Origin: Silene latifolia
Lineage: Eukaryota > Streptophyta > Magnoliopsida > Caryophyllales > Caryophyllaceae
Direction: 5' to 3'
Assembly (NCBI RefSeq): GCF_048544455.1
Contig: NC_133536.1
Location: 199,023,325 to 199,087,324, forward strand
Length of the DNA stretch: 64,000 nt
Shown: piece after piece, positions 54,991 to 64,000 of the stretch
Layout of the letters: each line of letters opens with the position of its first letter
Numbering within the stretch: position 1 is the first letter of the stretch
The notes under the pieces: model-generated
The model's database searches: none
Seen by the model: the letters and a program-made list of their open reading frames with translations, nothing else
Told to the model about the DNA's origin: nothing
Program-made: the position numbers and the translations under genes

Positions 54991-56530
54991 TAGTTATACA
55001 TAAATTAATTAAAGTTCCTTACAAAAATATCATTATATCTAAATTAAATTAATTGTGGACATTAAATCTTTCACGAGTTAAAAAATTGCAAGAGTGATGT
55101 AAACTCTATAAATCACATCTAAATTTCATATTTTATAATTAAAATTGACATTTTGATTAAAGTTTTTGTAATTGAGCGTGTTAATGATAAAAGTTTTTCA
55201 TACTATTTTTCCTAAATTTATTTCATATGATAAAATGTTGGTTGATAATACGTTATATATTTTTTCTGTGGTAATTGTTAAACTTAATTTTTTAAAATTC
55301 GTATTACTTAAAAATTACACATTCATTTATTTAAAAGTTATACAAATAAGTACAGAAATTAAAAAAATATTAGTTGCAAACATAAAAAAATTAAATCAAT
55401 ACAAACTTTTTATTTTTCTCTCATAACTTTGTTTACAATATGCTCTATTTATTTAACCGCTGTTTCTTTTATTTAATAGGATGACCTTTTTGTTTTCCTT
55501 CAACATTATTATACTTTGTATTTATGTTACCATATAATTTTTTATCTTCCGCTTCATTCACAAAATCTTTCTTCTTCCTTCGAATAAATTGTTGAAATTA
55601 ATGCGGAAATTAATTACAAATTTTTTTTATATAATTATTATAATAATCCTAATTTTTTTTTATTAAAAAAGTTGGTAGGTAAAATATACATAGAGAACTA
55701 AATGAATTATTTCACTTTTTATATTTATTATGTTTTGAATTAATTGTTACAATCTTATTTAGTTATTATTTTGTGTTTGTGTTGAAATTGTAGGAGAACG
55801 TCATACTCACATCATCAATAAGATTGCATGAAATTGAAAAATAATGTTTATGGATATTCTTTACAATTTTTGTTTTGGAATGGATACTTTTCTATTTGTA
55901 TTTTATCAAACATGTTATAAATTAAATGTCTCACTCGAAGTGTTGAAGTATGTTGCAAAGATGTCAATTTGACCATTTAATAATGTCATATGCGGAGTAA
56001 ATATTTAGCATGGTTATTGGCTGGAACCCGATGCTCATTCACCAATTCGTTGTTCCAGGTTTGAATACTTTCAAACCTTTAAATCATTTTTTTTTGTTTT
56101 CCATCAAGTATCACAATATTTCTTCGATAAAAGTTTTTTTTAATGAATTGTGTATATTTTATTTTCTCATGAATTAAGAAAGCAAATAATTCTTACAAAG
56201 TATAATAGTATTGTTAATGTTGGATGAATAAAGAGGAACAATTATGCTTAAATCTTACGAAGGTATGTTTGAATCATCATATATGCTTAAAACTCTATTG
56301 ATTGTGTCATTCTGAAATATAAGGAATATAGAATTATTATAATATTAGTCACAATATGGAAATATTGTGATAGTGTGAAAATAAATTATGGTTCTGATTA
56401 TAATCTTTAGACATTCTATTAGTCATAGTTTTCCATATTATGTCAAATATATCTTTAAGATATATTATAGTTAGATCGTGTTTCAAGTTATTGTCCTTTG
56501 TAATTGTTATGTAAGCATCCCTCGTTTATC
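54991..56530. other. AT-rich, no gene recognised
   Basis: Long A/T runs; the 84-residue frame at 55172-55426 is a Lys/Ile/Phe-rich chance frame. Possibly the body of a decayed Helitron. Confidence 0.35.
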
Positions 56531-56534
56531 AATA

Positions 56535-56562
56535 ACTAGGTTTGGTGTCCGGCTACGCCCGA
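56535..56562 (-). mobile_element. Helitron-like 3' terminus, minus strand
   Basis: The minus strand reads TCGGGCGTAGCCGGACACC, then AAACCTAG|T: an imperfect hairpin followed by CTAG at the expected distance. The element would extend to the right. Confidence 0.4.
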
Positions 56563-56664
56563 GCTATCTTTATTTACCATTTAAATTTTACTTTCTATGA
56601 AATATGATACGCTAAATTTGTTTAACATATACATTTACAATTTAATCATCAACAAATTATGAGA

Positions 56665-57045
56665 CACGTTCACCACTCCCGCCGTTAATATTATTACTTT
56701 CACTACATCCCTTGTTGATATTATTTCTTCGGTTACTTTTGTTTGTTTAACTACTCCTGCTATTTTTACGGTTAACCCGTTAGTTTTGTCAAACTCATAT
56801 AATTAAATAAAATTAACATTTTCTTAAAATCGAATTGTTAGTTAATTTTTCATACTCTCTCCGTTGTTTCTTTGTTACTTTCATTACATGTGTTGTGACT
56901 ACTATTACTTTCACTTCTCCCGCCGTCATTATTTTTTTTCACTACTCCTGCATTTATTATTGTTAATTTCACTACTCCCCTTGTTGCTAGTATGACTTTC
57001 ACTACTCCCGCTGCTATTATTGTTGATTTTACTACTCACAATGCG
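56665..57045. repeat. Degenerate minisatellite, ~28-bp unit
   Basis: Repeated TTTCACTACTCCCGCTG, TTATTATTGTTA words (CACTACTCC, ACTACTCCTGC, CACTACTCCCGCTGC) in the same orientation, about ten units, diverged. Confidence 0.6.
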
Positions 57046-57579
57046 ACAATTAGCTTACCATTCGATTCAACAAATATCATATTTTAAATTTATATATTTA
57101 AATAAATTTGAAATATTAAATTAGAATATTATTAAAGAGCAATCATTATTTTTTTATTAATTAAATTACAAATTTAATGAGTTATGAAGTATTATATTTT
57201 TTGGAAATCTAGATTGATTTATTTACCTTTTAACTGTTTCCAAAATATATCATATTTATATTATATTTGTGTATGTTAAATAACTAACATATTTATACTA
57301 ATTAATACCATATAAGTGGGGCCTGTTTATTTTAAGGAAACTTAATATATTCTGGTATTCTCTAAATTTATATTTCAACCAAAACTATATAATATTTACA
57401 TTGTAGTCCCTTGTCCAGGTCCATCACACAGTGTTATGATTAAAAACTATATAGTATAATTAATTGTATAGATTTATTTAATTACATTGAAGTCCCTTGA
57501 TTTCTGGAATTAATATATAGTATTGATATTCAAGCTTTCAATTTGATTGTAATGCTACTCACCTATTGTAGATGTTTTT

Positions 57580-58095
57580 TTTTTTTTAGAAATCAGACCG
57601 ATCATTGTACTAATAACAAATACTCCGTGTTGCGATTCACCACAGCACAAGTACTCCAAACGATAAAAACATAGAAGTTCAACATAAATCTTCAACAAAC
57701 TATAATAAAAGCAGAGGTTCAACATAAAACTTTGAAAAAAGTCAAGTGAGGCAGTTAGATAACACCCCTAAGAAGATAACAGTTGTCGTTGATCCAGAAG
57801 ACAACTCAATACACCAAAGAACATAATTTAAGCATGCTCATTCTCTTCTTCAGCAACATGATGAGGTTGACACTGGTGAAGATGCTGGTCCCTGGCCAGA
57901 AGAATGGAGTACAGACAATTTCGGATAAATCACGTAGTCTAAACCACCATGTGTATCATGAGCATGATTATAAATCTTTAGGCACAACCAATTTATTCCT
58001 GTCCTTGCATAACAAACACCAATATGATCCAACCGACTCCACTTGATCATTGAAGCCCCATTCTTCTTCATTTTTTTAGTCAAATGCATTTTCAA
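57580..58095. other. Possible captured gene fragment
   Basis: The minus-strand frame 57850-58095 has gene-like composition (RTGINWLCLKIYNHAHDTH, GGLDYVIYPKLSVL) in otherwise AT-rich DNA. I do not recognise the family. Helitrons often carry host gene fragments, and a Helitron-like end lies at 58681. Confidence 0.3.
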
Positions 58096-58415
58096 ACCAT
58101 GGTAATATCAGGTCACCTTTCACATAGGGATGAAGATGAAACTTTTATTTAGGTTTTTTTACCTAGGAATGAAGATAAAGCTTTTGGTCACCTTTCACAA
58201 AGAGAAGACTTGCATAGAGATGAAAATAAAGCTTTTGGTCAACTTTAATAAAGAGAAGACTCGCATAGGAATGAAAATGAAGCTTTTGTTTAGGTTTTCT
58301 TGCATAGAAATGAAGATAAAGCTTTTGTTTAGGTATAAAAATTTGGTGAGTTTAAACAGTTAGCCTCAAACACAACCGTGAATTGTAGTCAAATGCATTT
58401 TCAAACCATGGTAAT
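58077..58415. repeat. Tandem array bounded by a 30-bp direct repeat
   Basis: Identical 30-bp repeats at 58077-58106 and 58386-58415 (start TAGTCAAATGCATTTTCAAA). Between them are about five units of roughly 50-60 bp built on GATGAAGATAAAGCTTTTG and AAAGAGAAGACTTGCATAG. Confidence 0.75.
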
Positions 58416-58651
58416 AATAATAATTGTAGCAAAATACTAATAAACGTAGCAATATTCGTGGAAAATACTAACAATATATGGCAAAAGTAAAATAAATTGG
58501 TCATATACATAACATAATTATACTTTGACGATATATTATGTCAATATACTTATTGATTAATAATTTTTTTACGATACCCTTTTGTCCTCAAGGAATATTG
58601 TGATCGCATATTCGGGCTTGCATAACACCACAAACGTCATAACATATCTTG

Positions 58652-58681
58652 ACCCGTGAATTTCACGGGTAATAGAACTAG
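58652..58681 (+). mobile_element. Helitron 3' terminus
   Basis: ACCCGTGA-ATT-TCACGGGT (perfect 8-bp stem, 58652-58670), then AATAGAA and CTAG (58678-58681) followed by T: the canonical hairpin-plus-CTAG|T end. The matching 5' TC end was not located. Confidence 0.6.
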
Positions 58682-59003
58682 TTATATATATTAAAGAACA
58701 CTCTAAAACTACTAACGTGGCAGCATGAGGGTTTAGGAAAACAAGTTTCCTGACTTCTTATTAATTGGACAAAATGGTCCATAGCCTTGCATAACACACT
58801 TATTCTGTAGAAAATAAAGGGCAAAATAGTCAATATTTACAACAACAACTACTGAACAGTATGTATTCCAATGCCTAATAATATAGAACCAATTTCCTCC
58901 ATGAGGTCATTATAATATGTTCATCTTCATCCTTTCTCATCTCACCATCTCCAGCCACACCACACTTTACCAATCACACATTCACACTTATCTTACACCA
59001 TCA

Positions 59004-60420
59004 CACTACAAAAAGAAATAAAACAGGCGACTGATTTTGGCGACTGAAATCAGTCGCTAAAATCAATTTAGCGACTGACTTCAGTCGTCAAACACCAGTC
59101 GCAGACCTTGGTCGCTTTTTCTGATTTTAGCGACTAAAGTCAGTCGCTAAATTTGGCGACTGAAATTTCAGTCGCTAAATGAGGAAAATAGCGCCCGAAA
59201 TAGTAGTCGCCAATTTGGCGACCGACACATGGTAGTCGCCAAATTAGCGACTGATTTTCGGTCGCCAAATTTGGGTGACGTAGCCAAAATCAGTGAGGCT
59301 CTTTGGCGACTGATTTGTGGTCGCTAAAATGCAAATCAGTCGCTAAAGCTACTGATTGTTTTGGTGGTTTTTTTCGTTTTCATTGTTAGCCAAATATTTA
59401 CAACCTGCATACAAACCGAAGTTCCACAACGCCATACATCCCAAAATTCAACACACACAAAACCATACATTTCAAATTTCAACCCAACACCACACATTTC
59501 AAACATACATTTTCCCAAACTTCATTTCATATATTGAAAATGAAAGGTTTACAAGCTAACATATTCTAAAGTTCAAGTCTTACATGCTAAATTAAACTTA
59601 CTTAACTACTTGGAAGACAACACCGGCTCCACTCCCCCCTTGTGGACCATGCGGATCAAAAGGATCGTAGTCGGGTCTAGGTCCGGGGTTACAACTTTGC
59701 CACCAATTCTCAAACATTGCCATTTTTTCCTTCATTTGGCGGAATTCTTCATCACGTTTTCTTTCACGTTCATCACGCTCTCTTAGTTGAGTTTGAAGTT
59801 GACTAATAATTCCCGGTTGATATGTGTTGCTGGGAATTGTTGAAGTCGATCTCCTACGCGTGTTGTCATAGAAAGCCGGTGTTGAACTTCCGGTACCATA
59901 CACGTTCCCTTTCTTGAAGCCTTTCACCAACTCAAACCATATGTCATTATCATTATAAGTTAATATGGTAACCAAAATAAGACCTTAAAAAAGAGTAAAT
60001 TAACAAAAATTAAGTGTTACGGAAAACTTACATATAATTCCTTGTCTTTTGGCTTAGTCCAACTCCTTATCCCTTTGTGGTCAACCCTGGAATGCGTGTC
60101 AAGAAACAGTTTCGGTAACGTCGTAACCGGTTTTGACTTCTTCTTTCCTTTCTGAATGAAAAAAAAACATACATGTTAGAAAATCAACAAAAAATCTAAC
60201 ATAAAACATGTTGAAAACCAAAAAAGTGTGAAATAATAGACAAACTTACACCCAATACACGATCCCAGAACGATCGGGATCCCCCATAGTGAGTAGGCTT
60301 GACCACGACATCTTTCTTTCCTCCTTTTGTGTTGAGGGATGCTTGTTTAGACCTTTTCTGAAAAGCTTCGATTTGAGTATGCTTTATTAGGCCTTCAAAC
60401 TTCTCACCTGCAATTACACA
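59004..60420 (-). mobile_element. CACTA (En/Spm) transposon, one end plus transposase exons
   Basis: Begins CACTACAAAAAGAAA at 59004. The next ~340 bp carry about twenty GCGACTGA/TCAGTCGC words in both orientations, the subterminal array typical of CACTA elements. Minus-strand coding follows: a C-terminal exon (59598 to about 59950), and further segments at about 60033-60153 and 60250-60412. No second CACTA end was found before 64000, so the element is partial. Confidence 0.78.
59598..60412 (-). pseudogene. Partial CACTA transposase-like gene (Ptta/En/Spm, Transposase_24 type)
   Basis: Three minus-strand coding segments. About 60250-60412 encodes GEKFEGLIKHTQIEAFQKRS and GGSRSFWDRVLG; about 60033-60153 encodes GKKKSKPVTTLPKLFLDTHS and GIRSWTKPKDKELY; 59598-59950 encodes KGFKKGNVYGTGSSTPAFY and a coiled coil (QTQLRERDERERKRDEEFRQ), ending FQVVK. 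This order and wording match the C-terminal part of plant Ptta/En/Spm transposase genes as I recall them. Exon borders are approximate; the 5' part is absent from the recognisable sequence, so it is probably non-functional. Confidence 0.65.
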
Positions 60421-60907
60421 TATGAAATCATAACTAATAAGTTATTGATATTATTTATAATATAAGAGAGTATATGCTAATTAATACAAACTCAATTTAT
60501 AATAGTTAGAACTTTTATCTTTGTGTATTTAATCTCATTCAACAGTGTTTCCGCCACTATTTTGCACTAGATTTTATAGGGGATTACATTTAATTTGTAG
60601 TTTGGTGTATGACACTAACAATTTGGTTGTTGTAGTTTACCCGTAGTTTATCACTTGCATGGCATGAACAATTTATTTGTTTGACTTATTAATGAGATTT
60701 TTCTGTGACTTTTTTATGTGATGTAGGAGAGAAGGAAGGATGAGGTGGAGGATTGAAGATTCATAAAACTTATTGTTGTTGTGTAATGTTTTTGACAAAA
60801 ATATCATCTTATGATAAATTGAGGTGGATAGTTTAAGGGCCCACAAAAAAAACAACAAAAACTTTTTGTTGCTGTGGATGCTCTAATGGACCATATTTAC
60901 TAGGGAA

Positions 60908-61930
60908 GTGCTAGGACGACACCGGGTGTTACTGGGTTTCAGTAACACCCTAATAAAAAAAATACAAAAAATAAAAACTAAAAACTAGTTTTCGTTTTTG
61001 CGCCAATATGATAGGGATAAAACAGGAATTTACAATCTATTATATTAACAAAATAAAATAAGTATCCAATATTATACATCAATACGTATTATAACAAACA
61101 TATCTTTATCTTCACCATCAAATCATACATTTATCGATTAACAGAAAAAAAAAAAAAGGAATTCTTCCATCACACCGTAACAATTAAGAAGGTTAGTGTA
61201 CACAATTTGTGTAGTTTAATACTGTAGCTGTCACCATGCTTGCTTCACCACAAGAGTATTAAACGGCAGTAGGTATTTGACATTGTAGTACAACGATGTA
61301 ACGGCATATTCGAAACATACGAGATACTTGAACCTGAAAGGCGAAAGCGTATCACATTTGAAATGACACTAAATTATTCAATTTAAAGTCATCCTATAAT
61401 GATTAACTTATATATCAGGTGCACTATTTAGTCATAACGATTTTAATTCAAAATTACCCACAAATTAAGCGTAAGGTAAGAGTTATGTTATTTTGATTAG
61501 GGTAGACGGGTACTGTATGTATCGAACACGACACGATATTAATGTATTGAATACGGCTATTTCCTGCAAATTTTTCATTTTTTTGGTCTACTATTAAGTA
61601 TCGAAATGTCATGTCATATCGCTTATCGAAAACGATACGACAATTATGTGAAGTATTATATAGGTTTAGAATCATTAATAAAAAAATTACAGGTATAGCT
61701 CCAACAATATAGCTTGCAGTTAGAACACAATCGCAAGAATCTCAATCTTTTTTAAATTTATTATTTTCATTATTGTTAAATCAATTAATTAATATTCAAT
61801 TCCAAAATTACCCTTTACCAATAATTAGTTTGAAATTTGAATTTTGATGGAGGGAAGCAAAATACATAATTAAATTACAATAATACCCGGGTGTCGCTCA
61901 ATTTGAGTAACACTCCGTGTGACCATCTCA
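60908..61930. mobile_element. Unclassified ~1-kb element with GGTGTTACT-type inverted ends
   Basis: Left end AGGACGACACCGGGTGTTAC; right end, inverted, GGTCACACGGAGTGTTACTC, followed by GAGCGACACCCGGG. The inner AT-rich part has no recognised gene. No target duplication confirmed. Confidence 0.5.
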
Positions 61931-61983
61931 TTTTCCTATTTACTATGTGTAGAAGGAAATAAAGTTCAACCAAAGTTAATTAA

Positions 61984-62348
61984 GAGCATCTACAATGATA
62001 AGCTAGTTGTCACTAATTTATCTTTGCCACATCATTTTTTTAAACTATAACCATTTTAAGCTAGAATTACTCCAATGGTTTAGCCAACTTATTAATAGCT
62101 TAATTGAGCCCACTTAATATACTCCTCTATTTATTTATTCAATTTCCAAAATAAAATTAAACCTTTATTAATAGGATTACTATTTTCTTATTGGTTAAAT
62201 TACACTTGTGGTCCATTTAAGCAAGTAGCTCCATAGCTCCATGGTTGGACAAAGCTAGTTTATATGACCGACTTCAATTGTTGAGCTACTTGCTTGAAAT
62301 TTCATGAAATTGCAAGCAAATCTTTAAACCAAACCATTAGAGATGCTC
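61984..62348. mobile_element. MITE with GAGCATCT ends
   Basis: GAGCATCTACAATGATAAGC at the left and, inverted, GAGCATCTCTAATGG at the right, the common plant 'GAGCATCTCCAATGG' MITE style. Interior AT-rich. Confidence 0.65.
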
Positions 62349-62508
62349 AGGAGTTTTCCCTAAAAAATAAAGTTAATTAGGTAATGTCTTGTGACTCGTG
62401 AAATTTCTTAGATTCATAAATTGATTGACCGTGGTTAATGTGCGGTATTCAAGGCGTATAAGGGATATAACGGTTGGAAAGATGGCAATAATGGTTACTA
62501 AGTAGTAT

Positions 62509-62530
62509 CCCGCGCGAAGCGCGGGCTGTT
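62509..62530 (-). mobile_element. Helitron-like terminal hairpin
   Basis: CCCGCGC-GAA-GCGCGGG perfect 7-bp stem next to AGTAGTAT; on the minus strand the hairpin is followed by ATACTACTT, one step from the usual ATACTAGT. The element would extend to the right. Confidence 0.4.
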
Positions 62531-63005
62531 TTAAAATTTTATTATTTTAATTTAAGAAAAATAATATAGTTCATATATGACCTTTAATATTTTGCTTATA
62601 AATAAAAATAAAATAAGTTTTTTCAAATTTAATTTTTTTAGGTTTAACTTCAATGTTTTAAAATAAAATACATACAATTTTAATTAAAACTAATAAATAA
62701 TAATTAATTATGCATGATCAACCTTTTGTAAATAAATTTGTGACTGATTAAATGTCATATTAATGAAAATAAAATTTATTCAAATAATGCAACAATCAAC
62801 ATTAAGTTCTCAAATTATATCATTTTACGATACGTTATGTTCAAAATAAATTAATATTTGTTCAAAATTATGTAAATATAATTTTATGTAATTTTAATTT
62901 TTTTATGTATGGTGTGTGATATGTATGTATCAAACATATATGGGTCTATACTCAACTTATTTTAAATTTTTTATGTATGACCCGTGATATTTATGTATCA
63001 ACATA
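62531..63005. other. AT-rich, no gene recognised
   Basis: TTTTTTATGTATG and GTGATAT words repeat at about 62908 and 62970. Possibly Helitron body. Confidence 0.35.
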
Positions 63006-63224
63006 CTCCCTCCAATTCACAATAAACCTTCCATTTTATTTTGGCACAAAAATTAAGGAAACACACTACCCCCACCATATAATTAAATTTGGACCACACA
63101 AATATACTACCCCACCATACAATTAAATTTAGATCACACAAACACTTACCATAAAAGAAAATAGGGAGGTTATTGTGAATAACCGAAAAAGGAAATAGGG
63201 AGGTTTATTGTGAATTGGAGGGAG
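63006..63224. mobile_element. Stowaway MITE
   Basis: TA target duplications at 63004-63005 and 63225-63226; ends CTCCCTCCAATTCACAATAA and its exact inverse TTATTGTGAATTGGAGGGAG. 219 bp, well preserved and therefore probably young. Confidence 0.92.
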
Positions 63225-63226
63225 TA

Positions 63227-64000
63227 TTATTTTTTGAAGTTTAACTTCAAAGTATTTGATCAATAACATATAAAATATTTAACCAAAAGTAATATTTCAT
63301 TAGTCATAATCAATATTTTATACGTATACATATTTAGTTGAAAATATTTTAAAAAAAATATAACGTGTTTTGTACCTTTTCATGTCGTTTATAATACTAT
63401 ATTACTTAATAATCATTACTTTTGTTTTGATTATTCGAATGCACTCGCGATCACTATGTACATACATACTCGTTATCACACTATTTAAACCTATCTAATC
63501 TCATATATTTTCAATTTTCTCGCAATATAATTTTTTTTCATTCCCACACTATAAAATTTATCTCTTAATAGTTCTGTTAAGTTCTGTTTTTAATAGATAC
63601 AACGACTTTTTCCAATATTTTTTTTAAATGGATTTAATGGTCCAAGTTTTATAACTTTCTCAAAATGTCTTTTACGTAAATGTAAAACGATGTAAGACAC
63701 TCAGTTTAATCATTTCTACATATGAAAATATTTCAATAAATATAATGAAAATTATATTCAATTGAAAGCATTTTTCGCAATGAACATAATATTTTACATT
63801 ATAGAATTTTTATCAAAATAATTTTTTAATAAATTTAGAATCAAATCACCGTAATTATTTATTCTAATATATAATAAAATTTATTAAGCTATAATTATTA
63901 ATATTTTGTTGAGATTTATACAACATTTATTATGTTCATATTAAATGAAGCTGTAATTAATGCTTGTCATTAAGGCTGTATATGACACGTGGCGCATCGA
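63227..64000. other. AT-rich, nothing recognised
   Basis: No gene, RNA gene or element end that I can support up to the window edge. Confidence 0.4.

Overview
This is nuclear DNA of a flowering plant, very probably a eudicot. The protein genes are plant-type (one spliced gene for a TPLATE/TSET subunit, a plant carboxylesterase, an F-box/DUF295 gene and a GRF zinc-finger gene). Two tRNA-Arg genes are present, and the remaining sequence is dominated by plant LTR retrotransposons, LINEs, SINEs, MITEs, Helitron-like ends and a CACTA element. I have a weak impression of Caryophyllales but cannot prove it from the sequence.

Layout. 1-8647: minus-strand Athila-lineage (Ty3/gypsy) fossil, two tandem copies sharing one LTR (3455-4996), with gag and protease but no polymerase in the span seen. 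8648-11488: 3' part of a plus-strand Ty1/copia fossil with its LTR. 11489-14425: leader, primer site and 2.4-kb LTR of a minus-strand gypsy fossil. 15246-15641: small GRF zinc-finger membrane gene (minus). 16150-18125: two decayed tandem relics of the next gene. 19423-23880: five-exon gene for the small longin-like subunit of TPLATE/TSET (LOLITA type), carrying a 0.4-kb foldback in intron 1 and an RTE-type LINE fragment in intron 3. 25240-25312 and 27094-27166: identical tRNA-Arg(CCG) genes. 29420-30466: secreted-type carboxylesterase. 31206-37928: full-length but mutated L1-type LINE (minus), itself hit by a gypsy solo LTR. 38162-38410: SINE. 38838-40028: F-box gene (minus). 42589-48409: very young chromovirus whose 579-bp LTRs read as identical. 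48673-53947: solo LTR and three hAT elements. 54000-64000: AT-rich, Helitron-like termini, minisatellites, one CACTA end with transposase exons, and MITEs.

The host genes do not form a pathway; they are independent housekeeping or family genes in transposon-rich DNA. The best leads are two perfect three-unit heat-shock elements in the LTR of the young chromovirus; a polymerase-less Athila family with two hairpins that share a loop but have different, compensating stems; two paralogous blocks (about 30.7-38.1 kb and 48.6-50.1 kb) that act as empty sites for each other's insertions; and the history of the TPLATE-subunit gene (exon relics upstream, intronic foldback).

All calls come from reading the sequence; no database search was run. 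Exon borders were placed by reading frame, GT/AG sites and remembered family sequence.
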